A DNA stretch of 64,000 nucleotides from Conexibacter woesei Iso977N (GCF_000424625.1 NZ_AUKG01000001.1:1116001-1180000), one strand, 5' to 3'; positions 8,054 to 19,800 are shown, numbered from the stretch's first letter. Notes: generated from the letters alone by a model not told the origin. Translations and numbers: made by a program.

Positions 8054-9048
8054 GACGCCGCGACGACGAGCCACCGCCACCGCCGCCCGCGGCCGAGCCG
8101 GTGCTCGCGGCGGTGCCGTGGCCGCTGGCCGATCTGCTCCAGTCGGGCCCGACGCCGCTGTCAGACCGCCAACGCCTCGGCTCCGCGGTGACGCTCGTCC
8201 TGCCCCCGGGTGCCGCGACGCCGCGCGCCGCGGGCGTGCCGCCCGAGCTCCTCGCGGCGCTCGAAGGCGAGGGCTTCGCGCTCACCACCCTCACCGCCGA
8301 CGAAGCCGAGCACGCGCTCGCCGCCGAGGTCGATCCTCCGGCGGGGTCGCTCGCCGACGCCGACGTCGTCCTCGCGGCCGGCTGGGCCGCGGCTCCGGCA
8401 GTCCTGATGGCGGAGGGCGTGCGCGCGCGGGCGGTGCTGCCGACGGCCGACGCTCCGCCGCTGGCCGACCTCGGCTGGGCGGACGGCGCGCTGCCGGTGC
8501 TCGGTCCGGCGTGGCTCGGCGGCGAGCTGCCGGCGGGGGCCGACGCGGCCTATGTCCCGAAGCCCGTCCACCGGCGCGAGGACCTCGTGCTGGTGCACGG
8601 GGAGGAGCCGTTCGGGCTGCTCGCGGCGGCGATCCTGGCCGAGCGGCGCGACGACCTGACGTTCGCGGTCACCGGCGTCCGGGAGGACCTCGCGCTGCCG
8701 TTCAGGTTCCTGGGCGTCGAGCCCGGCCCGGAGGCGCTGGCGCACGCGTTCGCGTCGGCGACGGTGGCGATCGCGCCGTCGGTCCGCGGCTGGCGCCCGG
8801 CGGCGGTCGCGATGCTCGCGTGCGGCCAGGCGGTCGTGGCGCCCGACGACGCGCCGACCTGCTCCGCGCTGGGCGACGCCGCGTCCTACGCGCGCGGCCC
8901 GCTCGAGGCCGCCGCGGCCGTCGAGGACTTCCTCCGCGACCCCGACTACGCGCTGCGCGCCGAGCGCGCGCGGGCCGGCTTCGCCCTCGTCCCGGGCGGT
9001 TGGGCGGACACCGCAGCCTCGCTCGCGGCGCACCTGCGCGCCCTCTGA
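8041..9048 (+). CDS. glycosyltransferase-like protein (GT-B C-terminal half)
   Basis: 335 residues starting at ATG 8041 inside the MOSC gene, so probably co-transcribed. After a Pro-rich N-terminus the protein alternates Rossmann-like strands and helices. The C-terminal half carries the pattern FRFLGVEPGPEALAHAFASA then a loop and PAAVAMLACGQAVVAPD, which resembles the nucleotide-sugar-binding end of GT4-type enzymes (x-E-x-x-x-G-x-P-V). The critical EPFG glutamate motif is degenerate (RPAAVAML), so catalytic activity is doubtful. It could be a degenerate or non-enzymatic member. Confidence 0.5.
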   Translation: MPRLRRRDDEPPPPPPAAEPVLAAVPWPLADLLQSGPTPLSDRQRLGSAVTLVLPPGAATPRAAGVPPELLAALEGEGFALTTLTADEAEHALAAEVDPPAGSLADADVVLAAGWAAAPAVLMAEGVRARAVLPTADAPPLADLGWADGALPVLGPAWLGGELPAGADAAYVPKPVHRREDLVLVHGEEPFGLLAAAILAERRDDLTFAVTGVREDLALPFRFLGVEPGPEALAHAFASATVAIAPSVRGWRPAAVAMLACGQAVVAPDDAPTCSALGDAASYARGPLEAAAAVEDFLRDPDYALRAERARAGFALVPGGWADTAASLAAHLRAL

Positions 9049-9097
9049 GGCGGCGGTCACTCACACGACGCGCCGGAGTTGGCATCCTGTGGGGCGC

Positions 9098-10072
9098 ATG
9101 TCCCGTCTCGATCGCCTGCGTGAGCGGTGGCCGGTCAGCCCGCGAGTGCACGCGTACGCCGCGTGGGCGGCGCTGATCCTCTTCACGCTCATCGTCATCT
9201 CGGGGGCCGCGGTGCGGCTCACGGGGTCCGGGCTCGGCTGCCCGGAGTGGCCGCGCTGCAACGGGACGTCGGTCACGCCGTCCAACGGCCACGCCTACAT
9301 CGAGTTCTCGAACCGGATGATCACGACGCCGGTCTCGATCGCCGCGGTGCTCTGCCTCGTCTTCGCGCTGCTGCGCCGGCCCTACCGGCGCGACTTCACG
9401 GTGCTCGGCGCGCTGCTGGCGGTCGGCGTCCTGGTCCAGGCGATCCTCGGCGGGATCACCGTGCTGACCGGGCTGAACCCCGTGACGGTCATGTCGCACT
9501 TCCTGCTGTCGATGGCGACGATCGTCTTCGCTGTGACGCTCGTGTGGCGCGTGGTGCGCGAGCGGCGCGCGCTTGCGGAGAGCCCGTCCCACGACGCGTT
9601 GTTGGTGTGGTTGACCCGCGCGCTGACCGTGCTCGGCGGCGTTGTTGTCGTCGTTGGCACCGCGGTGACCGCGTCCGGGCCGTACGCCGGGGGCGAGGGG
9701 ACCGACGACACCGTCTCGCGCTTGAGCATCTTCGGGACCGACACGTTCAGGACGGTGATCATGGTCCACGCCCGCGTGGCGGCCGTGTTCGGCGTCTGCG
9801 CGGTCGCGCTCTGGTTCTTCGCGCGCATGCGCGGAGCGAGGGACGTCTTCTGGCCCCTGACCGCGGTGTGCGTGGCGGTCGCGGTGACTGGCGCGATCGG
9901 GACCCTCCAGTACCACATCCTCAACTACCCGGCCTGGACCGTCTGGCTCCACGTCGCCTCCGTGACCCTGACCTGGAACGCCCTCGTCTGGTCCTGGCTG
10001 GCCGCCGGCCGCACCGCCCCCGCACCAGTACCCGCAGACCCCGAGCGCCCGCTCGCCGCGTCCGTCGCCTAG
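9098..10072 (+). CDS. ctaA: heme A synthase (COX15/CtaA family)
   Basis: About 324 residues with eight membrane helices in two four-helix halves. It oxidises the C8 methyl of heme O to the formyl group of heme A for aa3-type cytochrome oxidase. Family features are AVRLTGSGLGCPEWPRC near the first loop, SHFLLSMAT and VHARVAAVFG with axial His residues, and LHVASVTLTW near the end. The usual first ligand His in the E-x-x-H-R motif is Asn here (IEFSNRM), a form I associate with actinobacterial members. ATG 9098 is chosen over an in-frame GTG at 9089 by family length; both lack a strong ribosome site. Confidence 0.88.
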   Translation: MSRLDRLRERWPVSPRVHAYAAWAALILFTLIVISGAAVRLTGSGLGCPEWPRCNGTSVTPSNGHAYIEFSNRMITTPVSIAAVLCLVFALLRRPYRRDFTVLGALLAVGVLVQAILGGITVLTGLNPVTVMSHFLLSMATIVFAVTLVWRVVRERRALAESPSHDALLVWLTRALTVLGGVVVVVGTAVTASGPYAGGEGTDDTVSRLSIFGTDTFRTVIMVHARVAAVFGVCAVALWFFARMRGARDVFWPLTAVCVAVAVTGAIGTLQYHILNYPAWTVWLHVASVTLTWNALVWSWLAAGRTAPAPVPADPERPLAASVA

Positions 10073-10203
10073 TCCGGTCCCAGCGCGGACGAACGTCCGA
10101 GGATGTCTGGAATCTGACTCAACTGGTTCGAGCCATTTGAGTATGTTGCTGCGCGCCACGGATTAGGCCGAGGCAACGGTCCAAACAACTCAGGGGAAAC
10201 AGG

Positions 10204-13200
10204 ATGCTTCCTTCCGGGACGTCGCAGCTGCGACGCCTTCCGACGTTCTTGCTCGCGCTGGCGGCCACGCTGGCCGCCGCCTTCTCGCTCGGCGCCATCA
10301 CGGCGCAGGCCGACGTGGGTGGCGAGGTCTCGGTCACGACCGAGGGCGCGGGTCGCACCGACTACTGGACGGCGGGCTCCGACGGGCACGTCTACGAGCG
10401 CACGCTCACGGACAGGTGGTCGGACTGGGCCGACCTCGGCGCGCCCGATGGAGTGGGCCTTGCCTCGGCGCCGTTCGTCCTGCACATCCCGGACAACTCG
10501 CCCGCGACGCAGAGGGGCAAGTACTTCATCTTCGCGCTCGGCGGCGACCACGCCATGTGGCTGAAGACGTACACGCCCGGCAGCGGCTGGAGCGGCTGGG
10601 TGGATCAGCAGTACGGCCAGTTCTCGACCGGCTTCACCGCGTCCTACTCGTCGGGCGGCGACTGGATCAACGTCGTCGGGGCCGACATGAGCGGCAACCT
10701 CGTCTGGCGCGTCTACAACCAGGGCAGCCGGACGGGCCTCGGCGGTACGACGACCAACACACTCGGCAGGCTCGCCTACCCGCCGGCGTTCCTGGACTGG
10801 CACACCGCGGCGGGCGCTCAGCGCGCCGACGTCTTCGGCGTCAACACGAGCGGTCAGGTGTGGACGGCCACGAACTCCAACCTCGTCTGGAGCCCGGCGT
10901 CGGTGATGCTCCAGCCGCCCGGCCTGACGGGGCAGCTGGCGACCGCCACCAACGACGCCGGCAAGGCGCTGATCGCGGCCCGCGACCAGGACCGCGTCAC
11001 CGCGGTCGTCAACTGGAGCACCGACGGCACCTTCGGGGCGTGGCAGAGCCTCGGCGGCATGATGGGCACAGCGCCATCGGTCCACTACTCGCTCACGGCG
11101 GCCGGCCAAGCGCACTGGCAGCTCGTCGCCCGTGACGGCGGTGTCCCGCTCGGCACCGACCCCGGCACGGGCACGCCCACCGGCTGCCACGCCGACGTCT
11201 ACCTGCGGCCCGCCCAGATCGTCGTCCGCGACAGGTACGGCACGGATGGCTGGGGCGAGTGGCACGGCATCAGCCCGACACCTGGGGCTCCGTTCTACGG
11301 CACCAGCCACCACTTCGGCGGCGATGACAGCCAGCCCGGCGACCATGGCCTGTGCGGGGTCATCGACACGCCGGACGAGATCGCCAACGTCGTCGCCGCG
11401 ATCCGTGGCGGCTCGCCGCAGGACGCGCAGACGGCGATCGACGGCATCAACCCTGAGAATGGTGAGCGCGACCGCGTGCTCGCGGCCGTCAGGGAGGCCG
11501 ACACCAACGCCACCGTCTCGGTCACGCACAGCGACGCCGACCACCTCGACCTGTGGGTCGAGCGGGCCGGCTCGGTCTACGTGCGCTCCTGGGTGTCCGG
11601 CACCGGCTGGCACGACTGGGTCGACCTCGAGGCCCCGGTCGCCGCCGGCGTCTCGGCGGCGCCGGACGCGATCCGGACGCCGGACGGCCGCTTGCAGGTC
11701 TTCGTGACCGGTCGCGATGACAAGTTGTACATGAAGATGCTCTACCCGCCCGGGTTCTCGGGGCACGCCGAGGGGTGGACGGACTGGACCAAGATCGCCG
11801 ACGGCCCGTTCGCGCCGGGCGTCCAGGCGGCGTGGTCCAACGGCGGCGACTGGATCGACGTCGTCACGCGCACCAAGGCGGACAACAAGCTCGACTGGCT
11901 GCACTGGACCGCGGGTGGCAACGCCTGGATCGAGAACGTCCGCAACGACGACGGCAACACGAGGCTGAGCGTCACACCGTCGGTCGTCGACTGGACGCGT
12001 GACGGGTCGAACCTCCCCGAGGCCGACGTGTTCGCGAAGGACGCGAACGGCGACGCCATGTGGACCATCAACACCAACTTGGCCTGGAGCCCGTGGCAGT
12101 CGCTGACCCAGGGCGCGAGGTCCCCGATCGACGCGGCGGTCGGCGACAACCGCATCATCGTCGCGCAGCTCGGCAGCAACGGCGCATCGGCGATCGGCGA
12201 GAGCTACACGCCGGCCGGCAGCTGGGAGGGCTGGGACTACACGCTCGGCGGCAACCTCAGCAGCGCGCCGACCGTCAACTACTGGCCCGACGCGGCCGGC
12301 AACGGGCGCTGGGAGCTCTTCGGCCGCGACGGCGGCGCGCTCGCCGGCGGCCGTCCGGGCCAGATCGTCTACAACGAGAGGCCCGACGGCAGCAGCTGGA
12401 CCGGCTGGGTCGGCATCACCCACCTGCCGGGCCTGGCGTTCTACGGCACCAGCACCCAGTTCGGCAACGGCGACGGCATCAACACGCAGTCCGAGATCGA
12501 CGCCGCCGCCTCGGCGATCCGCGGGGCGTCCGCCATCGTCGCCGACTCGATGCTCGACGGCATCACGCCCGGCACCGAGCGCGACGACGTGTGGAGGGCG
12601 GCCTTCCCGACGTCCTGGGCCTGCGGCGACTCGACGACCCACTCGGCGACGACGGACACGCAGATCGCCTGCGTGCTTGGATCGTTCGACGGAGCGAGCT
12701 CCGACGCCGGAGCCCAGACCGTCCTCGACGGCCTCACGAAGGACAACGTCAAGCGCCTCGACGCAGCCTTGGCTGCTCGCGTCAGCAACGGCGAGCTCGT
12801 CCGGGACATCTCCGACGGCGCCGTCTACCAGTACGCCGGGGGGATCATCCGGCCTGTGGCCTCCAGCGCGATCGCTGAGGCGAACGGGCGTACGCTGGCA
12901 AGCGCGAAGCGGGTGACGCACGCGGTCATCTCCCGATGGACCCTCGGGCCGGCGCTCACGATGCCGGTCGTCGACGACGGCGACATCTGGGCGGAGGGGT
13001 GGTCGAGCTCGCAGTTCGCTCAAGACGGAGACGACACGCCGGATGGAGACACACGAGCGCTGCTGACAGGCTCGAATGACGTGGAGACGCGGGTGAAGAG
13101 CCTCGTCGACGGCTCCTCCACCACCACCGAGCTGACCACCACCACCGACGGTGACCCCGTTGCCGACACGCGCGCGGGCAGGGTCTCTCTTGGTGGCGAT

Positions 13201-13794
13201 CCGTGCTCGTTCTCCAATGCCCGTGCCAGGGGGTTGACCCTGGACGAGCCGACACAGCTGGATGACTCGAAGCCCGGGAAGTACACGTTGGCCACCACGT
13301 TCATGCACGCGAAGATGAACCGGGTGTATCAGGCGAAGGCGCCCAATGGTCAGATGGTCAACCACAAGTACTTCTTCGGTTGCGCCACGGGTGGCGCTCG
13401 CGCTGTGGACGTCGACCACATCGGGCTGAGCCTCTACGTGCAGAAGATGATCTTCGGGCGTCCGAACCGTGCGATCCGGACGGCGACGTGGAGTAGCTCG
13501 ACGTCAGGCGGCGGGAACATCGCGTTGAATGTCGGTGTGGCCGCTGGCCCCTTCTCGGTGTCCATGCCCGTCCCTCTCATCACCTCCGGCAGGCAGAAGG
13601 GGACGGAGGGCGAGTACTACACGCCGGCATGGCTGGTGCCGTATGCGAGCAACCAGGTCAGTGGAATCTGGGAGGCTGGCACCTTCGTCAGCAAGGACTG
13701 GCAGGGCCAGTCGTCGCTCGCGATCTGGGACGTGCAGCAGAGCGAGGCCAACTGGGCGATCGTCGACGACGAGATGGCTCACTGGAAGCACTGA
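10204..13794 (+). CDS. secreted 1,196-residue protein with duplicated propeller-like half
   Basis: Signal peptide at about residues 1-36 ending AQA. Two homologous halves (about 30-430 and 440-830) each carry spaced W-x-x-W-x-x-L/I motifs such as WSDWADLG, WGEWHGIS, WHDWVDLE, WTDWTKIA, WSPWQSLT and WTGWVGIT. These resemble the PLL/tectonin-type beta-propeller lectin repeats. Each half ends in FYGTS followed by an Asp/Asn/Gly-rich loop and an Ala-rich AIRG helix. The last ~350 residues are a distinct, unrecognised region with few Cys. A ribosome site (AGGGGAAACAGG) precedes ATG 10204. The stop overlaps the ATG of a lipoprotein gene (TGATG). An extracellular glycan-binding or structural role is inferred; no enzyme motif is seen. 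Confidence 0.85.
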   Translation: MLPSGTSQLRRLPTFLLALAATLAAAFSLGAITAQADVGGEVSVTTEGAGRTDYWTAGSDGHVYERTLTDRWSDWADLGAPDGVGLASAPFVLHIPDNSPATQRGKYFIFALGGDHAMWLKTYTPGSGWSGWVDQQYGQFSTGFTASYSSGGDWINVVGADMSGNLVWRVYNQGSRTGLGGTTTNTLGRLAYPPAFLDWHTAAGAQRADVFGVNTSGQVWTATNSNLVWSPASVMLQPPGLTGQLATATNDAGKALIAARDQDRVTAVVNWSTDGTFGAWQSLGGMMGTAPSVHYSLTAAGQAHWQLVARDGGVPLGTDPGTGTPTGCHADVYLRPAQIVVRDRYGTDGWGEWHGISPTPGAPFYGTSHHFGGDDSQPGDHGLCGVIDTPDEIANVVAAIRGGSPQDAQTAIDGINPENGERDRVLAAVREADTNATVSVTHSDADHLDLWVERAGSVYVRSWVSGTGWHDWVDLEAPVAAGVSAAPDAIRTPDGRLQVFVTGRDDKLYMKMLYPPGFSGHAEGWTDWTKIADGPFAPGVQAAWSNGGDWIDVVTRTKADNKLDWLHWTAGGNAWIENVRNDDGNTRLSVTPSVVDWTRDGSNLPEADVFAKDANGDAMWTINTNLAWSPWQSLTQGARSPIDAAVGDNRIIVAQLGSNGASAIGESYTPAGSWEGWDYTLGGNLSSAPTVNYWPDAAGNGRWELFGRDGGALAGGRPGQIVYNERPDGSSWTGWVGITHLPGLAFYGTSTQFGNGDGINTQSEIDAAASAIRGASAIVADSMLDGITPGTERDDVWRAAFPTSWACGDSTTHSATTDTQIACVLGSFDGASSDAGAQTVLDGLTKDNVKRLDAALAARVSNGELVRDISDGAVYQYAGGIIRPVASSAIAEANGRTLASAKRVTHAVISRWTLGPALTMPVVDDGDIWAEGWSSSQFAQDGDDTPDGDTRALLTGSNDVETRVKSLVDGSSTTTELTTTTDGDPVADTRAGRVSLGGDPCSFSNARARGLTLDEPTQLDDSKPGKYTLATTFMHAKMNRVYQAKAPNGQMVNHKYFFGCATGGARAVDVDHIGLSLYVQKMIFGRPNRAIRTATWSSSTSGGGNIALNVGVAAGPFSVSMPVPLITSGRQKGTEGEYYTPAWLVPYASNQVSGIWEAGTFVSKDWQGQSSLAIWDVQQSEANWAIVDDEMAHWKH

Positions 13795-14675
13795 TGTCGA
13801 AGCACCTCCTAGGCGTCGCGGTGATCGCTGTCCTCGTCGCTGGTTGCGGCGAGGACAGCCACCGGGCGGCCAGCCCGACCACTGCGAAGGCTGACATGGC
13901 GGCGCACGCCGCCGAACCGGTGACGTTCGTGATGTGCGGTGTCTCTGCGACGGATGGCGCGTCTGATCTCTACGCAACTCGTGACGGCGTCGTGATTCGA
14001 CACCTGATCTCACGCCAGCGGCTGGCGTCGATCTCTGCCCGCGAGGACACGGCGGTGGTGGTCACCGCGGGTCGGCTCGGCATCAACAGGTTGACTCGAG
14101 TGAGCGTGGCGGCTGACGGTGCCGTCGCGCGGAGGACGCTGCCGAGCGATCGAGACATGACTGGCGGCGTCCGCCTCTCGCGCGACGGCAGGTGGCTCGC
14201 GTACGTCACCGTCGTGAGCGGCAAAGATGGTGCGCTCCAGGACCAGGCCGTCACGGTCCGGGCGGATGGCGGCGGGCCGGCGCGGAAGTCCCGTCCCGTC
14301 CACGCGATCGCCGACCTGGACTTCGACGTCCATGATCGCCTGCACCTGCTGACCCAGGTCGCAGGGGCAGGGAGCCGAATCGTGACGGCCGGCGTGAAGG
14401 ACCAGCGTCTCCGCCAGCGGGCCTACGTGATCCGGTATGGAGATGGCGGTCGTCTCGCGATGAGCGGCCCCGGCTGGGCGGAGGTCCGTGACGCCAAGGG
14501 CCGGGTCCTCGCCAGGCGCAGGGGCATCGTCGTCAACGGCTGGGCGCGGTCCGGGTCGGACGTTCTCGTGCTGCGGCTGAGCGACGGCCGGTTCGGCTTC
14601 TGGAACTGGAAGACGAACGGCCTGAGGATGTGGCCTCGCCTGCCGTGCGCCGTCCCGTATTACGCCGAGCAGTAG
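13794..14675 (+). CDS. lipoprotein, coupled to the propeller protein
   Basis: 293 residues. The N-terminus MSKHLLGVAVIAVLVAGC is a clean type II signal peptide with lipobox LVAGC, so Cys18 should be lipidated and the protein anchored outside the membrane. The mature part has repeated strand-rich segments such as SRDGRWLAYVTV that recall TolB/WD-type propeller blades, but I cannot name a family. The ATG is formed within the stop of the preceding secreted protein (TGATG at 13792-13796), which implies coupled, near-stoichiometric synthesis and a shared function. Confidence 0.8.
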   Translation: MSKHLLGVAVIAVLVAGCGEDSHRAASPTTAKADMAAHAAEPVTFVMCGVSATDGASDLYATRDGVVIRHLISRQRLASISAREDTAVVVTAGRLGINRLTRVSVAADGAVARRTLPSDRDMTGGVRLSRDGRWLAYVTVVSGKDGALQDQAVTVRADGGGPARKSRPVHAIADLDFDVHDRLHLLTQVAGAGSRIVTAGVKDQRLRQRAYVIRYGDGGRLAMSGPGWAEVRDAKGRVLARRRGIVVNGWARSGSDVLVLRLSDGRFGFWNWKTNGLRMWPRLPCAVPYYAEQ

Positions 14676-14700
14676 TCAGCGCTACGGGCCGCCGGCGCCG

Positions 14701-14871
14701 CTAGCCCAGCGCGCGCTCGGCGGCGGTGGCGCCGAGGGCGATGAGGGCGATCAGCGTCGCCAGCAGGCCTGGGCGCAGGATGCGCAGCCAGCCGCGGCGA
14801 CGGCGGGACCAACCGCGGCCGCGGCCGCGGCGGGAGGCTGTGCTGGCGTAGATCGGCAGGGACCGGTCCAT
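14701..14871 (-). CDS. small single-helix membrane protein, hypothetical
   Basis: A 56-residue frame from ATG 14871 to TAG. It has an Arg/Gly-rich basic N-terminal half (RRGRGRGWSRRRRGW) and a hydrophobic C-terminal stretch (LLATLIALIALGATAA) that could span the membrane once with the basic part inside. Codon use matches neighbouring genes. It lies between the lipoprotein gene (convergent, 25 bp away) and the SpoIIE phosphatase gene. No family is recognised and no strong ribosome site is seen, so it may be a chance frame. Confidence 0.4.
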   Translation of the reverse strand: MDRSLPIYASTASRRGRGRGWSRRRRGWLRILRPGLLATLIALIALGATAAERALG

Positions 14872-14923
14872 GACGCTCGGGCGCGAGCATGGAGCATGGG
14901 CCGGACGACTCCGCTGTGCGGTC

Positions 14924-17383
14924 CTACGCGGCGGTCTCGCCGACCAGCGTCGCGGTGGCCGTACCGGCCTCGCCGCTGGCCGTCAGGACCAGTACCGCGA
15001 CGTCGTCGCGCTGCTCGCCGAACTCCTGGAGCGCGCGGTCGATGCCGCCGGCGATCTCATCGGGTTCGAGCGGGCCAAGGGACGTCAACAGCGACTCCAG
15101 CCGCTCCGCCCCGAACCGGCCCTCCGGCCCGCGGGTGTCGGTCACGCCGTCGGTGTAGAGCACCAGCGAGGAGCCGGGCGTCAAAGACACCTCGCTCACC
15201 GTCCAGCGCCCCTCCGGGAAGGCCCCCAACAACGTCCCCGGGCGCCCGACCGCCCGCACGACCCCGTCCGACCCCACCAACAACGGCGACGGGTGCCCCG
15301 CGCACACGACCTGCAGCGACACGGCGCCGGTCTCATCATCAACCCCAACAACGCCCACGCACACCGCCGTGCAGATCTGCCGCCGCTCCACATCCGCGCC
15401 GAGCGTCGCGTTCAACCGCCCCAACATCTCACGCGGGTCGTCCTCGTACTGGGCGACCGTGCGCATCGTGTACCGCGCCAGCGACGTGATCGCGGCAGCC
15501 CCCGGACCCTTCCCGGTCACGTCGCCCATCATCACCATCCACCTGCCCGCGCGCGCCTCGAACAGGTCATAGAAGTCGCCGCCGACCTCGGTCGCCGTCC
15601 CCGCCGCCCGGAACCGCGCCGCGATCGCCAGCCCCGGGATCACCGGCAGCCGCGGCGGCAGCAGCGACCGCTGCAACGTGGTGGCGATGTGCGTGCGCGC
15701 CGCGTGCACACGCGCGTGGTCGACCGCGATCGCCGCGCGCCGCGCCAGCTCCTCGGCGACCTCGAGGTCGGCGGCGCCGAGCGTCCGGCCGGACTCGGCC
15801 GTCGTCGCCAGCTCGATCGTCCCGATCACGCGCTCGCCCGAGACCATCGGGACGATCAGCACCGACCGCGTCCCGATCAACTCCATCAACTCGGCGTGCC
15901 GCTCGGACTGCGCATAGGCTCGGACATCGTCAGCGTTCACCGACGACCACACGATCGACCGCCCGGTCCGCAGGACCTCCCACGGCCCGCGGTCATCCTC
16001 GGGGTTGGCCGGGAAGTCACGCCGCCACTCGTTCAAGAGCTCGACCTTCTCGAAGTCCCGGTGCGCGGCCGCGACCTGCTCGAACCCGCCGCGCTCGTCG
16101 ACGAGGTCCACGCGCGCCCAGTCCGCCAGCTCCGGGACGACCGCCCACGCCGCCTTGTCCAGCGTCGCATCGACGTCCAGCGACGACCCCAACAACTTCG
16201 AGGCGTTGGACAACAGCCGCTCGCGCATCTCCTGGCGCTTGACCGCCGTCATGTCCTCGCCGACCCAGACGACGAAGTCGACCGCGCCGTCCACGTCCAG
16301 CACCGGCACCGCGCGCGTCAGCAGCCAGCGGTCGGTCCCAGCCGCGCGGTCGACCACGTGGTGCAGCCGCGGCGGCGGCTCCTCGCCGGCCAGCGCCCGC
16401 ACGATCAGCAGGTCCTCCTGGGCGATCGAGGACTCGCGCTCGTCGGTGACGTTCAGCCGCGCCAGCAGCGCCAGGCCGCCGTGGCGCATCAGCTCGTCGG
16501 GCGACTCCAGCCCCAGCAGCTCGGCGGCGGACTGGTTGGCGAACCGCACGTTCCCGTCCGGCGCGATCGCCAGGACCGCCTCGCCGAGGTTCTCGACGAT
16601 CGCCTCCAGCCGCCCCTCGGCGCGCCGCAGCTCGGTGTGCAGCCGCGCGTTGTCGAGCCCCAGCGCGGCCCGCCGCGCGAGGTCGTGCGCCAGCGCCACG
16701 TCGCCCGGGCCGAACGGCTCCAGCGACGTCATCCGCAGGAACGACAACGCGCCCAGCGTCCGGCCGCGCGCGACCAGCGGCAGGACCAGAGCGCTTCGGT
16801 ACGCCGACCTTCGCGTCAGCTCGAAGTGCTCGTCGGACGTCGTGTACTCGCGCAGTGCCTCCTCGCTCATCTCCGAGCGCAGCTGCGGCTCGCCGGTGCG
16901 GATCGCCATCGCGGTCGGGTGCGACGACGCGCGGTCCAGCGGGAAGCGCTCGCGCACCTCCTGCAGCGCCCGTGCCAGCTCCGGATCGGCGGCGGTGACG
17001 ACCGCGCCGCGCAGCGAGCCGTCGAGCTCCAGCAGGTCGATGATCGCCAGCTCGGCATGGTCCGGCACCGCCAGCTCGGCGATCCGCGACAACATGGTCT
17101 CGGGATCGAGCGACGACCCCAAGAGCTCCCCGGACCGCGCGAGCAGCTCGGTGCGGGCGCGCTCGGCGCGCTCGCTGTCGCGCTCGCGGGCCAGGACGGT
17201 CGCGGCGCGCACGAGCGCGAAGGCGACCGCGGCCAGCAGCGTCACCGCGATGATCGTCAGCACGCTGCCGCCGGTCAGCAGGTCGGCGACGACGACCGCC
17301 AGCAGCAGCGCGATCGCCAGCGGCAGCGCGCGCGAGACGGGCGTCAGGGATCCGGCGGCGGATGGGTCGTCGCGTGGGGCCAC
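14924..17383 (-). CDS. PP2C-type SpoIIE phosphatase with GAF-PAS-GAF sensors
   Basis: 819 residues. Two membrane helices (about 18-60) are followed by a short coiled linker, a GAF domain (about 95-235), a PAS domain (about 245-365, reading EAIVENLGEAVLAIAPDG), a second GAF (about 375-530) and a C-terminal PPM/SpoIIE phosphatase (about 560-805). Phosphatase metal residues are seen in GGDFYDLF, MGDVTGKG and YTDGVTDTRG. Such proteins dephosphorylate anti-sigma-factor antagonists in partner-switching stress pathways, here with signals sensed through GAF/PAS. No anti-sigma kinase or STAS gene is adjacent, so the target is encoded elsewhere. Confidence 0.9.
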   Translation of the reverse strand: MAPRDDPSAAGSLTPVSRALPLAIALLLAVVVADLLTGGSVLTIIAVTLLAAVAFALVRAATVLARERDSERAERARTELLARSGELLGSSLDPETMLSRIAELAVPDHAELAIIDLLELDGSLRGAVVTAADPELARALQEVRERFPLDRASSHPTAMAIRTGEPQLRSEMSEEALREYTTSDEHFELTRRSAYRSALVLPLVARGRTLGALSFLRMTSLEPFGPGDVALAHDLARRAALGLDNARLHTELRRAEGRLEAIVENLGEAVLAIAPDGNVRFANQSAAELLGLESPDELMRHGGLALLARLNVTDERESSIAQEDLLIVRALAGEEPPPRLHHVVDRAAGTDRWLLTRAVPVLDVDGAVDFVVWVGEDMTAVKRQEMRERLLSNASKLLGSSLDVDATLDKAAWAVVPELADWARVDLVDERGGFEQVAAAHRDFEKVELLNEWRRDFPANPEDDRGPWEVLRTGRSIVWSSVNADDVRAYAQSERHAELMELIGTRSVLIVPMVSGERVIGTIELATTAESGRTLGAADLEVAEELARRAAIAVDHARVHAARTHIATTLQRSLLPPRLPVIPGLAIAARFRAAGTATEVGGDFYDLFEARAGRWMVMMGDVTGKGPGAAAITSLARYTMRTVAQYEDDPREMLGRLNATLGADVERRQICTAVCVGVVGVDDETGAVSLQVVCAGHPSPLLVGSDGVVRAVGRPGTLLGAFPEGRWTVSEVSLTPGSSLVLYTDGVTDTRGPEGRFGAERLESLLTSLGPLEPDEIAGGIDRALQEFGEQRDDVAVLVLTASGEAGTATATLVGETAA

Positions 17384-17465
17384 GTGCGGGGCGCAAGCCT
17401 ACGCGGGGCCGGGCGGCGCCGCCACGCAGCGGCACCGCCCGGACCACGGAAGACGACCGCCGGCG

Positions 17466-19763
<2,298 letters not shown>

Positions 19764-19786
19764 TGAGATCCTTTGGTCCGCGAATC

Positions 19787-19800
19787 GTTGCTTCTGCAAC
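19787..19800. promoter_or_regulatory. inverted repeat upstream of lon
   Basis: GTTGC-TTCT-GCAAC, a perfect 5-bp-arm palindrome, lies 24 bp upstream of the lon start in the 184-bp gap to the DUF3253 gene. It could be an operator for a heat-shock or stress repressor. It is not the classical HAIR sequence bound by HspR (CTTGAGT-N7-ACTCAAG). Short palindromes occur by chance, so this is weak. Confidence 0.25.

Noticed and set aside
10069-13419. A 1,116-codon open frame on the minus strand opposite the propeller protein gene
   Set aside because: It is antisense to a gene with a signal peptide, ribosome site and repeated domains; its translation is Arg/Ala/Val-biased low-complexity sequence without domains, as expected of high-G+C shadow frames.
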